A stretch of DNA of 64,000 nucleotides from Asparagopsis taxiformis. Taxonomy: Eukaryota; Rhodophyta; Florideophyceae; Bonnemaisoniales; Bonnemaisoniaceae. Shown here in pieces: positions 21,552 through 31,187 of the stretch. Position numbers and translations under genes: made by a program. The notes below the pieces were generated by a model, which saw only the letters and a list, made by a program, of their open reading frames with translations, was not told the DNA's origin and searched no databases. The stretch spans positions 43,451-107,450 of the forward strand of contig JALQPE010000064.1 of NCBI GenBank assembly GCA_030407315.1, written 5' to 3'. Every line of letters starts with the position of its first letter. Within the stretch, counting starts at the first letter, position 1.

Positions 21552-22260
21552 TCAAGAGGGTGATGCTTGAGTTGGGTAGCACGGTACCTTAATTTTGCCT
21601 CTGAATTTTGTGGCGGTATGAGGGAGAGTTTGGTTTTGAGGTGTTGGTATATACCAGATTGGTTTCTTGATAAGACTGCGGGGGCTAAGGCCTTCTAGAA
21701 TTGCAGTAGAGATGTGTGGGACCACTAGTAGACGTGCTAATGAGATATCATGCTGGTACTTTTTGGTCGCCACATGATCATCGGGGTCAGGGGTAGGTGG
21801 AAGAGGGCCAACTATGTGGGGTAGTATTTCGTGAACAGCAGCGTGGCTTTCCACGCTGATTGTCCATTGAATGATGTTTGTCTGGGTCAAGGGGGGAATT
21901 CGAAGTGTGGGATGAGAGTAGGCTGGACAGATTGGGTCGGGTAAGCCGGAGAATGTGGTGGTGTGTTTGATCGGTCATCGTTAGGGATTGTCCGCGAGTG
22001 TCAGACTCGCGTCAAGCTCGTGCTAGGAGATCACGCGGGAGGTGATCGAGCTCAAGTTGTCTAGCTCTTTGTTGAGCGTAGTGCTGTCTTCGTCGAGCAC
22101 GAGATGAGAGATCGTGGAGGTCAATGGTGAAATTGGTATGCTTCGGCGGTGTAGGGGCTTCGGTCAAAGCTTGGGGAAGGGTGGTGTAGGGTCGTCGCTC
22201 TGCTTCTTGTCGAGTTGCGTGGGGAGGGAGGAATGAAAGATGGGGGAGGTGAGGCAGCAG
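21552..22260 (-). pseudogene. Copia-2 Gag, N-terminal part
   Basis: A degenerate frame upstream of the insertion reads NIIQWTISVESHAAVHE and later DDHVATKKYQHDISLARLL and STAILEGL, the style of a copia Gag helical domain. It lies directly downstream of the Copia-2 5' LTR. Stops and frame changes follow at about 21550. The remainder of gag lies on the far side of the hairpin-rich insertion. Confidence 0.5.
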
Positions 22261-22270
22261 TGGTTATCGT

Positions 22271-22285
22271 GTTGGGTCCATAACC
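22271..22285 (-). other. Copia-2 primer-binding site, half-tRNA type
   Basis: On the minus strand GGTTATGGACCCAAC follows the 5' LTR end directly. It is close to the site known from Drosophila copia, which pairs with the 3' end of a cleaved initiator tRNA-Met half. Its reverse complement contains CCATAACC, which reads like an initiator tRNA anticodon loop. Confidence 0.6.
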
Positions 22286-22400
22286 TGTTGATGTGTCGAC
22301 TGAGACATAACCCCATTTACTTTCTCGGTTGGATCAGCCGACGGTGCCTAAGTATCTACTGAGGTGCTTACAGTGGTATGGTAGGTATGATCATACGACA
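22286..22400 (-). repeat. Copia-2 5' LTR
   Basis: 115 bp, paired with 16206-16320 and followed by CTCTC on the right. The plus-strand ends are TGTTGATG and ATACGACA. Confidence 0.9.
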
Positions 22401-22405
22401 CTCTC

Positions 22406-23599
22406 GGTCGGGAGGATAAGGTGCAGTTCCCATGGTGGCTGGGTCTGCCGTTTGAATTGCGGTGCCACACTTAAAGACAGCCTATGACGACAGATTTGCT
22501 GCTCGAATTTTGGAAAGCAGTATAGTCGAAAGCTGCAATCCGGATTTCATTTTTCAATTTCTAAAATTGAATGAGCCAAGTCACTCGAACTGGCGTCACG
22601 CGAAATTGACGAGACGGATGCCTCTCTCAGAAGGGCTGTTCTGTGGTCATGCCTCTGAAGGTATTTAGCTTTTTGGGTAACAGCCAATGACGATCGTGAA
22701 AACTGTAACAAAGATGATCTGATTGGTCCATTTGAGCGGAGGGATGTTCTGATTGGCTGCCTCCTGTACTGGCGGAAGGATGATCACCCTCCGTCGGATG
22801 ACCACGTCGGGTGACCACGGGTACACTTATTTCAATATTTCACAGAAGCCTAATTTCTACATAACGGCAAACTGTCCTTGCTAGTCAATAGAGCACTGAT
22901 AGGACGTTCTGATCCTCAGAAGCAACCTTATGTTTATAGATAATTCGCTCGCAGTTCTCTCCATATTCTTCGGGGCATTTCTCAAATAGTTTGCCCCTGT
23001 CCATTTTGTGTGATACAATTTATTGGACAAGAATTCTCAGTGATTAACGAAGCGTAGATTGTGTTTATCCCTCTACAATGGGACATTCAAATGGAACCAA
23101 TTGAAGAATTCTCCAGAACTCAGTGGGATCACGAATAGAAATGCTCCTTTTCCCTCAGTCAACCTAGACTCAGGCTGTAGTAGTGGTTGTTTCTGGGTAA
23201 TTCAACGATATTTAGCGAACTGAACGGTATTTGTCATGCGCTTCGGCAATAATATATAATGCCGTTCAACCCCCGAGCACCACCAAGTCCATGATCTCTG
23301 TAGGGGCTGCTACGCGAACTTCATTCTGATTTTCCCGGTCTATTAATGTCATAGAAGATTGTCAACTGCAATCGCGTGATGGTGTCGTCAATACAAGTCA
23401 AACTAGGCATACTGTTATGAGTGAAGGGTTCTCTAGATTTGTTCCTCTTTCTCTGCACACTTGAGGCGATGAACTGATTGCAATCTAGGGCAACGCTCGA
23501 ATCTTGACGTAGTGTGTTCGGCTGATAAGCCTCACAATGTAACAAAGATGAGAAGAAAAGTATAAATTCCAAGACCATTGTCGCTGAAGTAAGCAGGTA
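22406..23599. other. Intergenic; nothing recognised
   Basis: This is the right flank of Copia-2 up to the tRNA genes. No protein family, repeat pair or RNA gene was recognised. Confidence 0.5.
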
Positions 23600-23708
23600 G
23601 TCAACGTGGCCGAGTGGTTAAGGCGCGACACTCGAATTGAACTGCCTTCTGAGGCATTCAGGAAATGTCGTCTCTTCGGAGGCGCAGGTTCGAATCCTGC
23701 CGTTGACG
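23600..23708 (+). tRNA. tRNA-Ser(CGA) with 28-nt intron, copy 1
   Basis: The acceptor stem pairs GTCAACG (23600-23606) with CGTTGAC (23701-23707); the discriminator is G at 23708. The D arm is TGGCCGAGTGGTTAAGGC. The anticodon stem CGACA/TGTCG (23626-23630 and 23666-23670) encloses CGA at 23633-23635. An intron occupies 23637-23664 at the canonical place after position 37. A long variable arm with a CTCTTCGGAG hairpin marks a class II tRNA. The T arm is GCAGG-TTCGAAT-CCTGC. A T-run at 23717-23720 fits a Pol III terminator. The anticodon reads UCG serine codons. Confidence 0.92.
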
Positions 23709-23847
23709 GCCTTGAATTTTGCACCTATTTCGAATTTTTTCCTCCCGGTCCGGCCATACAGTAGGGGTATCATATTCTCGAATACACGGAGAACAAACAA
23801 AATATATTCCCTGGTATTCGCCATCGCTGATGTGCACAGCTGAGCTA

Positions 23848-23957
23848 GTCAACGTGGCCGAGTGGTTAAGGCGCGACACTCGAATCCGGACGCGTTAGCG
23901 CTTCATGGAAGATATGTCGTCTCTTCGGAGGCGCAGGTTCGAATCCTGCCGTTGACG
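23848..23957 (+). tRNA. tRNA-Ser(CGA) with 29-nt intron, copy 2
   Basis: The exons are identical to copy 1. Acceptor 23848-23854 pairs with 23950-23956, the anticodon CGA is at 23881-23883, and the variable and T arms are the same. The intron at 23885-23913 is unrelated in sequence to that of copy 1 and one base longer. A T-run at 23966-23970 serves as terminator. The spacing of about 140 bp between copies suggests tandem duplication with the intron free to drift. Confidence 0.92.
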
Positions 23958-24084
23958 GCTCCTAATTTTTAGCAGCAGAGACGAAACCTAAAGTTCATGC
24001 CCGCTGACCTGGATGCTCACCATCTGGAATTTCTATCAACACCGAAAAAAACGTTTACAAACACACTGCGGGGATAACATAAAT

Positions 24085-24883
24085 CTAACTCTGAACGGCC
24101 ACAACGCGTTCCTTGCGAATAAAGAATCCGCACCGGATTGCCAGAAACAATCCAAGTACAACCACAAACAAAACGCACGCCAAACCAATAAGGATAATTT
24201 GCCACGCCACCAGCCCCGTATCACACTGAAACTGGACCGGGCAAACGGGTTCCTCTGCACCTGACAGCACGGCAAATGCTTCGAATTCACGTATATTCTC
24301 TCTGGAAAGCGCAAGATCACCATCAATGACTTCACCATCGGTAGCAACAGCCCATCTCAATCGACCAGTTCTCTGCGTCTCTATGGACACATCGAGGCGA
24401 TTGACCACAACGTCGACACGGCCCAGATCCCATAACAGGATGTTGTCATTAGGCGCGGGCGTCGGAAAGTTTCCATTGCATCGATCAACAAAGGCCTGGA
24501 GGAAATTCGCTACGGAATATTCAATGACCAAAGCGACGGGGTTTGAATTTTCACCGGTAGGTATCTCGATTTGTAACAGTTCATCACGGTCGTTCTGGTC
24601 TAATTTGGTGTCGACTTTGTCATCATCTAGCGTGACCTGAATGGCGGCCGGGGTGCCGGATCTCGTCGACAACGAACGCGTAATATCGCCTTGTGTGGTG
24701 TGCGGATAAATGAGCGTCTCGATGATGCGTGCGGTGCAGTCGGGAAGAAGGGTGATGGAGACGGTGTGATCGCAGATAAATTGCGGCGAAGCACTTGTAT
24801 CGGACGGGGGGCAGTTTTGCGGCAGTGACGAATGTGAAGATTGCGACAAGTAGCAGCAGTTGTAAACGGAGATTATGTTGCAT
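24085..24883 (-). CDS. Type I membrane protein, unknown role; signal peptide in a shifted frame
   Basis: The ATG at 24883 opens a clear signal peptide (MQHNLRLQLLLLVAIFTFVT, then AAKL). The rest of the protein is in the other frame, so about 265 aa are expected if the frames are joined at the AAAACTGCCCCCC stretch near 24812-24827. The ectodomain has several Cys and a SITLLPDC stretch. Next come a transmembrane helix (about IILIGLACVLFVVVLGLFLA) and a short basic tail ending VVAVQS. Either a one-base indel in the run of six C or a short intron explains the frame change. No family is recognised. The next gene, at 25031, is on the same strand. Confidence 0.65.
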
Positions 24884-25030
24884 GATGATGAAGGTGATGC
24901 TCGTTGGGATGTTTGGCCTGTTGTGACGTTGTCAGTTTGATGATAGAGCGTAATATGCACGGCGCGTACACAGGACGAGTTAACAGAAACATGACACGTT
25001 GCTCGATGGATGTACATGTGGACACGTCGT

Positions 25031-26458
25031 CTACGTGGATTCTTCTTTCCCTTCGAAGCGACTCGGATGTGCCAAAGCGTCGTCGACTTGATAGAAGCCG
25101 AGTCCGTTGCCGTGTCGCCCGAGTAGCACGTTGGACCATTGTGTTGTCTTGCCCATCGTTCGTCGCTTGTAGTAGACCGTGCCTGACCATGTCGAGCCGT
25201 AATCGCCGATGAAACATGCCGCATCGATCGCGAGTTGTCTCTCGACAAAGTTCTTCACATTGGCTCCGACTCGTTCGTCGACGTTGTTCACCACTTTGAT
25301 CACTGCATTGAATCTTTCTTTCAGCTTTTCAACCGTCACTTCCGGCATGTACGGGGAGCTCGCAATGTACAATCGTTCCGAATTGCATTCCTTCATGTAT
25401 TGCACCACGACTTTGACAAAATCCCCCATCGATACCCAATATACCGTGTCATCGAGTCCGACTGTCTGCTGCGTACGAATGCAAACTTTGTTCAGATCGA
25501 CGTCGCTGCCAATGCATTCCCTTTCATCGTATCGAATATGCAACACACTGAGATTCCGAGGATAAGTACGCGCAATATCCTGAATTGCATCCGTACTTTC
25601 AATATAATGCATGAACGAGTACAAATACTCATGTCCATTCAACCCACCGCGATTGTAAGAATGCCCATCCACAACCACACAAACCGCCCGGTCGATCGGC
25701 TTTCCACTCCGCAATCGCACCCTCGATCGCAGTCTGCCAACCTCCTCCACAAACCTCATATCGCCGTCAGCATCAAGCGGCAACGCCCTTGTAACCACTT
25801 CCGTATCCGCAAACCACTCTTCACACCCGTGACTCGCATTACGACACACAGCGTCCCGAACGCGTCTCGGCACGTTCACGGTCGTTTGCGGGCGCGTCCG
25901 CGAGCGTGACACAAGATACACAATGTCAATTACGCCGCAACACGCGTCCAGACTGCTCCGGACCCGCCCGCCGGCGAGCGCGTTCTGCACCTGCTTGGCG
26001 TCCCAAAACTTGTCCGCCGGCTCGTTGAGCGGCGACATGGACGCGTTCAATTTGCGCCCGAGCACTAGTGGCAGTACGAGATCTAGTTGAGCATGTCGCG
26101 CGAGATACATCGCTTCCGCGAGGAAATAGATCTGATTTCCAACGCCGCCGCGTGGCACATAGCTGAGAATCGTGCGTGGACGCATGCCCGGTATCGAGCT
26201 TTCGTATGTCGTATTGTCGTGCTGCGCGACGACGTCTGGTCTCGGTGCGCGCTCGCTGGCCGGGATCGGTATTGACGGTCGTGCCGGTATGCGCTTGCGC
26301 ATCGTGTGGTACTTGCGTGGTAGTGTTAGGATTAGGAAGAGTGAGGCAATGGTTAGAAAGATTATACTTTTGGATTTTGGATGCAGTTGACGTGGCTGGT
26401 GATGGTGATTGTGCATTTTGGTGACCGATGATGATGATGCGTGCTTGTATTGCCTCAT
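25031..26458 (-). CDS. Type II membrane glycosyltransferase, O-fucosyltransferase-like
   Basis: 475 aa. A short basic cytoplasmic tail is followed by a membrane anchor at about residues 31-47 (IIFLTIASLFLILTL) and a luminal catalytic region, the layout of a Golgi enzyme. Three stretches fit the GDP-fucose O-fucosyltransferase superfamily: RGGVGNQIYFLAEAMYLA (about 103-120), LHIRYDERE (306-314) and FIGDYGSTWSGTVYYKRR (416-433). By family knowledge it would move fucose from GDP-fucose to a protein or glycan. Acceptor and linkage cannot be told. It diverges from the QPRT gene across 272 bp. The FkbM-type methyltransferase nearby also has a membrane anchor, which fits a role in surface or secreted glycans. 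Confidence 0.7.
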   Translation of the reverse strand: MRQYKHASSSSVTKMHNHHHQPRQLHPKSKSIIFLTIASLFLILTLPRKYHTMRKRIPARPSIPIPASERAPRPDVVAQHDNTTYESSIPGMRPRTILSYVPRGGVGNQIYFLAEAMYLARHAQLDLVLPLVLGRKLNASMSPLNEPADKFWDAKQVQNALAGGRVRSSLDACCGVIDIVYLVSRSRTRPQTTVNVPRRVRDAVCRNASHGCEEWFADTEVVTRALPLDADGDMRFVEEVGRLRSRVRLRSGKPIDRAVCVVVDGHSYNRGGLNGHEYLYSFMHYIESTDAIQDIARTYPRNLSVLHIRYDERECIGSDVDLNKVCIRTQQTVGLDDTVYWVSMGDFVKVVVQYMKECNSERLYIASSPYMPEVTVEKLKERFNAVIKVVNNVDERVGANVKNFVERQLAIDAACFIGDYGSTWSGTVYYKRRTMGKTTQWSNVLLGRHGNGLGFYQVDDALAHPSRFEGKEEST

Positions 26459-26730
26459 ATTGTTTCACAGAAATGGGTAATGTGACGGATGTTGTGCTAT
26501 GGCTAGTAGTTTGCCATGTATGTATCGCCATGTGCAACCATGCCGATGGCAGCTGCGAGAGCTTTGGTGATGTGAGATCAATCGAGCGATGGACTGACTG
26601 ACTGTCGGGTGGTGATGGTGTCGGTTGGACCTTGTCGTGCCGATTGCGATGAAATTTAAAACAAGTTTTCAATCTCATAAAATCTCCGCGACTGCTCGAG
26701 AACAAGAACACCGCATCAACCCGACTCGCA

Positions 26731-27594
26731 ATGTACCAAGACCTCATCCCGCCAACGACACTGGACGCTCTGATAACCGCCTGGCTGACAGAGGACACGC
26801 CGACATTCGATCACGGCGGACACGTTGTTGGCGACAAAAAAGTCCAAGCCATTCTCTACCAAAAGACCAGTCCGATACTTCTCGCGGGCACCCATATCTT
26901 CACGTCAATATTCGCGCGTCTTTCCTGCCGCGTCGAGTGGCGCGCAGAGGCGACAGAGGGCGCCTTTCTGCACAGCACGGCACCGAAAACGCGTCTGGCG
27001 GTCGTGACGGGTGCCGCGAATCGCGTGCTACTCGGCGAACGCGTCGCGCTAAACGTCCTATCCGAAATGTGCGCGACAGCCACAGCGGCGCATCGTGCTG
27101 TCGCAATTGCGCAACAGATGCGCTGGCACGGCCGTGTGGCTGGCACGAGGAAGACAACGCCCGGTTTTCGATTGCTGCAAAAGTACGCTATGATTGTCGG
27201 CGGCATGGATGCCCATCGTATGGATCTGTCGAGTATGGTTATGTTGAAGGACAATCATATTCGCGCCACCGGATCCATCTCGTCGGCTGTGCAAACGGCA
27301 CGCAAATCGGCGGGCTTTTCTGTCAAGATTGACGTGGAATGCGCCGATGTTGAACAAGCACTCGAGGCGTGTCGTGCTGGCGCTGATGTTGTTATGTTGG
27401 ATAATTTCAACTCGGATGAATTTGCGAGCGCAGCAGAGCGTGTCAAGGACAAGTTTCCTGGTGTTGTTGTCGAGGGCAGCGGCGGTTTATCGTTTGATAC
27501 TCTGAAGGATTACATGGTACCGCATGCGGATGTGCTTAGCTTTTCCGTGCAAAGACATGCGCAAATTGTGGATCTCAGTTTGAAGGTCGAGTAG
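26731..27594 (+). CDS. QPRT: Nicotinate-nucleotide pyrophosphorylase (carboxylating), quinolinate phosphoribosyltransferase
   Basis: 287 aa, the usual length. The enzyme turns quinolinate and PRPP into nicotinate mononucleotide, CO2 and pyrophosphate in de novo NAD synthesis. Visible motifs: GERVALN (about 102-108), TRKTTPG (139-145, phosphate binding), the MDAHRMDLSSMVMLKDNHI region (159-177), VECADVEQ (202-209), VMLDNF (221-226) and the closing VEGSGG stretch (247-252). All residues expected for substrate binding are present. No targeting peptide is obvious. It shares a divergent upstream region with the glycosyltransferase gene. The start ATG is at 26731, in good agreement with family length. 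Confidence 0.93.
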   Translation: MYQDLIPPTTLDALITAWLTEDTPTFDHGGHVVGDKKVQAILYQKTSPILLAGTHIFTSIFARLSCRVEWRAEATEGAFLHSTAPKTRLAVVTGAANRVLLGERVALNVLSEMCATATAAHRAVAIAQQMRWHGRVAGTRKTTPGFRLLQKYAMIVGGMDAHRMDLSSMVMLKDNHIRATGSISSAVQTARKSAGFSVKIDVECADVEQALEACRAGADVVMLDNFNSDEFASAAERVKDKFPGVVVEGSGGLSFDTLKDYMVPHADVLSFSVQRHAQIVDLSLKVE

Positions 27595-28058
27595 GTTAGA
27601 AAAGTTGCCATGCGGTAGATCTGCGATATCTAATATTTTACTCTGGGAAGGATAGTTGCGAATAAAATACAGTTTTTTAACGCTTCGATGCTTCTCTTTC
27701 ATCATCTCCGCAGGACAACGGCAGACTTTGCTCAACATTGTCCATCACACAGCACGACTATCTAGCTGATCAACCCGTGAACAGTCGTCCACGAGACGTG
27801 TTTTTGCAGCGGCTGCAAACAATTTTAATGTCGACCCATCCATCACATCACATTGCGTACAATTCCCATGACAATATCAGGTAACCGACACTGATGGTCT
27901 CGCCGACTGTTTGCCTCTGACACTCGGCACACCATCCACAATCCTCAGACAAAAATGCTGCATATCACATTTCCGCGCATAAGCTCGTCATCAATCATGC
28001 AACGCACACACAACCCACTACCTTTGTCGTCATCATCTCACTCCAACGTTTACCTTAA
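27595..28058. other. Intergenic between QPRT and the methyltransferase gene
   Basis: No feature recognised. Confidence 0.5.
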
Positions 28059-29249
28059 ATGTCCGTTATGCGTACAAAGAGCAACTTGTCCGAATTCCGC
28101 GCGCACAAACATCGTATCCTGACGCTCAGGCGCTTCTTTGCACTAGTTCCGTTGTCTGCAGCTGTACAAGCAACCTTCTTCACATTGTCCCTCATTATGC
28201 TCTCCTTCTCCTATCACAACTGCAACTGTCAAAATGCTTCATCGCCTTCATTCTCCACCAAATCTATCGTGTCTCCAATCCCGATTCCTCACATAGCATC
28301 ATCCTCTGTTTCGAAAAGCCGAAAGAGAAACGTGGCTGCACTATCGGACAGTACGGAAACCCATGTGGGAGAAGAGCACAACGAGAAGAATTCATATGCA
28401 ATACCGCAATACGCCACGAAGCGGCACATGAAATCAGGTCATGAAGAGCTTTCCATTCCATCACAATGTGCTCTATGGCGTGAATTGGCGCATGATACGA
28501 AACGATTGCACCTCTACGACAAGCATTTCACATCGTTAGATGTAACAGATTGGTTTGTCTATACCATGTTCTTCAACGAAAGCTTTCACAACAACCGACA
28601 ACACGGACGTCGTCCACGGTATCTGGACATTGCCGCCAACCATGCCAAACGGTGGAGTAACACATGGTTCCTAGACCGCTGTCTGGGCTGGGATGGTGTA
28701 TGCGCCGAAGCCAATCCGAAATACCATCAAGAGTTGATGCAGGAACGCCATTGTCATCTGGTGGATACATGTCTGTCGGACGAAGAGCGATTTGTGAAAT
28801 TCTCGTTCACGGACGCGTATGGCGGTGTTGTACGTGGCAAGGATGGATTTGGTGTTGATGCTTCGCAGCACGCGAGTGAGGAGAAGTATCGTGGACAATT
28901 TGTCGGTGTAAGAGAGATCAAATGTAGAACAGCACGAAAAGTACTACGTCAGATTGGAATGGAAGGGCGGGTGGAATTTATGAGTCTTGATGTGGAAGGG
29001 TATGAACTCCCAATTCTGAAGGGCATTGACTGGGACAAGGTGCAGATTGATGTGATTGTCATGGAGAACAAGCAACGAATTGTGCGAAAGTTTTTGTTGG
29101 ACAGGGGGTATGTTCTATTCGAGAATGTGTTGAAGGATCTGATATTCGTGAGAAAGGGTAGCGGGTTTGGAGTTTCAGATGAAATGAGAAAGCTGATGCG
29201 ACGTTTTGATAGAAAGTCGCGTCGATTTGAAGGGATTTCAAACTGGTAG
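28059..29249 (+). CDS. FkbM-family methyltransferase, membrane-anchored
   Basis: 396 aa. A type II membrane anchor lies at about residues 28-50 (ATFFTLSLIMLSFSYH within it), then a low-complexity Ser-rich stem to about 130. The FkbM-type domain runs from about 185 to 375: YLDIAANHAKRWSNT (188-202), a variant of the SAM-binding DVGAN-type motif; AEANPKYH (216-223); SLDVEGYELPIL (about 307-318); and IVMENK. By family knowledge it transfers a methyl group from S-adenosylmethionine to a hydroxyl, often on a sugar. The substrate is unknown. Together with the nearby fucosyltransferase-like protein it may modify exported polysaccharide (inference). Confidence 0.8.
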   Translation: MSVMRTKSNLSEFRAHKHRILTLRRFFALVPLSAAVQATFFTLSLIMLSFSYHNCNCQNASSPSFSTKSIVSPIPIPHIASSSVSKSRKRNVAALSDSTETHVGEEHNEKNSYAIPQYATKRHMKSGHEELSIPSQCALWRELAHDTKRLHLYDKHFTSLDVTDWFVYTMFFNESFHNNRQHGRRPRYLDIAANHAKRWSNTWFLDRCLGWDGVCAEANPKYHQELMQERHCHLVDTCLSDEERFVKFSFTDAYGGVVRGKDGFGVDASQHASEEKYRGQFVGVREIKCRTARKVLRQIGMEGRVEFMSLDVEGYELPILKGIDWDKVQIDVIVMENKQRIVRKFLLDRGYVLFENVLKDLIFVRKGSGFGVSDEMRKLMRRFDRKSRRFEGISNW

Positions 29250-30250
29250 GTTAGTGTGGTTGGAGCTTTTGCGCAGGATGTACATCGATTAGCGGAAGAA
29301 AAGAAAATGGGTGCGTCTAACGTTTCAAGTTGTTGGGTATCAAGTTTGAGATCGTGGTGAATTAAAAGCAATGGTCAATATGAGAGAAGGTCTACTGTTG
29401 TTAGGTTGTGCTACAAAACATGTGGAGTTTCTGGAATCAGAAAACGTGGACAGTTGATTGGTTTGATATCAAACGTTACTTGCAACTGCAACGCTGTCCA
29501 CACGAAACCAAAGTCGGTATCGCGAAATGTAATGTGAAGAAACATCAAGGAGACATGACGGACATTGTATTACCTCTTTCTCCAAGCTGTAGAATATTGT
29601 CGCGGCACAAAGCTGTCATGATAAACGGCTGGTCGCGGTTGCATGCATGGGATGAAGATGCGCAGAAGGACATGTGGAAAGCGAAAAGAGGTGCACTCAT
29701 CCGCGCTATGTGAGTCTGCATGGGCGATGCTACGTTGCAAAACGCTTGTGACGCGGAATCGTGAAACCTTGCTCATCACGATTGCACCAATGCAGAAGCG
29801 TGTAACAGGACTCTTGTCCCAGGATCATGTCAACATTGACGACGAACGTAGACAACGCAGCAGTACATGCTGTACACGGTCGTAGTCGGGTACAAAGAGG
29901 GTTTGATAACTCGTGTGCATCTGCGACAGTGAAGATTACACAACACGATGGCGTAGAGTAGCGTGCACAGGAGCAGGACGCCGAATAAAAATGAGTCTGT
30001 GGCTGTCCCGTTGGGGGCAGCGACTGCGCTGCTGACTTGGCATATCAACGCAGCACGTCATTGGCTGACGCGGCCGGCGACGCAACCAGTGACGTCAGCT
30101 GCGCTGCAAATTATGAAAAATCGGCCGACTGCTCAATTCATTCTTCCAACTGATTTAGTCGTTTGTTCATCGCGCACTCGTCGTCAGCACCCGGCACCAC
30201 CACCAATTCGCCACATTCAATTCAAACTCACGCGCCCCATTTCCGTCACA
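29250..30250. other. Intergenic; nothing convincing
   Basis: A 101-codon open frame at 29408-29713 shows no domain or biased composition and is likely chance. The last 100 bp before 30251 are CA-rich leader-like sequence. Confidence 0.45.
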
Positions 30251-30811
30251 ATGAGCAAGGTGAACACTTCCGCCCCGACCGACAAGCAGGTCAAGGCGTC
30301 AATCAAGGAAGGCGGCAAGAAGGGCCAGGATTTGGCAGGCATGTCCGCAATGGGCGGCGTGAAATTCTTCTCAGTTGCAGTCGAGTCTGCCGCCGGCTCG
30401 TGGACGCTCATGGACTGCATTCTGGAGGGCATGAACAAGAAAGTAGACGAAACGGCCGAGGAGCGGAAGGGCGGTGCGGATGACATTGGAAAGTGTTTGA
30501 TGTTCGCCGATGATAATGCGTTGCTGATTTTGTGCCATGTGCCCCAGGAGCTCGCGGAAAAGATCGATCAGAAGGAATGGTTTGGCAAGATTGTGGAGAG
30601 CGTTAATGGCGTCGTGATTGACGGCCCGCATCAAGAAGGTGTGTTGAAGGCCGTTCTGGACGCTGATGCCGACAAGGAAGTGTTCCCCCTCAAGGCGCGC
30701 GATGTCGCGATTAATGCTAGCTTTGAGTATTTGGTCAGCAAGCAATTGGTGCGTCCGGATGAAAGTGATGATGACGACAACTATGCTGAAATGGCCGATA
30801 TTGAATGGTAG
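30251..30811 (+). CDS. Conserved-looking acidic protein of unknown function (186 aa)
   Basis: The ATG at 30251 sits in a good context (CACAATGAG). An in-frame extension upstream back to 29963 has non-protein-like composition and was left out. The protein starts with a Lys-rich segment. It then has a compact alpha/beta part (GGVKFFSVAVESAAGSW, CLMFADDNALLILCHVP) and an acidic tail ending NYAEMADIEW. It looks cytosolic, as no signal or membrane segment is seen. I recall similar unannotated proteins in algae and protists but cannot name a domain. High codon bias and a GC-rich body against AT-rich flanks suggest a well-expressed gene. Confidence 0.75.
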   Translation: MSKVNTSAPTDKQVKASIKEGGKKGQDLAGMSAMGGVKFFSVAVESAAGSWTLMDCILEGMNKKVDETAEERKGGADDIGKCLMFADDNALLILCHVPQELAEKIDQKEWFGKIVESVNGVVIDGPHQEGVLKAVLDADADKEVFPLKARDVAINASFEYLVSKQLVRPDESDDDDNYAEMADIEW

Positions 30812-31187
30812 AGGCGATTGCCTGCCGTGTTTGGTGGCTCGGTGAAGATGCGTATTTGATTGTTTACATAGAGCGATTGATCAATACTGGCGATGATTGA
30901 AATTGTTAGCTTACGTTGCATGTGGTTTGTTGTTTTCCGACGCGTTGCAGCGTGACAGTCTAAATTGACGTGCATGCATGCGCCGGTGCGCGCGTGTAAT
31001 TGCAGCAGCGATTGGTTGCGTTGCGAGGGCACGCGTCAGTTTTGTAGATACGGGTAGCATGAATCACTAAATCAAATCCAACTCGAGTAGCGCAGCACCG
31101 GCACGCACGAAAGAGTAACTGTCGTTCCGATTTACCAACAACAGTTGAAATCCCATCTAGCGCTACAAACCGCACATGAGCACAGCG

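Larger units (their letters stand above)
16206..22400 (-). mobile_element. Copia-2: full-length degenerate Ty1/copia element
   Basis: The two 115-bp LTRs begin TGT and end ACA with TGTCG/CGACA inverted ends. They are flanked by the target duplication CTCTC (16201-16205 and 22401-22405). On the minus strand the order is 5' LTR, primer-binding site, gag, protease, integrase, RT, RNase H, 3' LTR. A hairpin-rich insertion (about 19960-21185) splits gag. The LTRs differ by four transitions and no indels. Confidence 0.9.

Noticed and set aside
29408..29713. Possible small host gene of 101 codons
   Set aside because: No domain, no codon bias and no conserved-looking composition.
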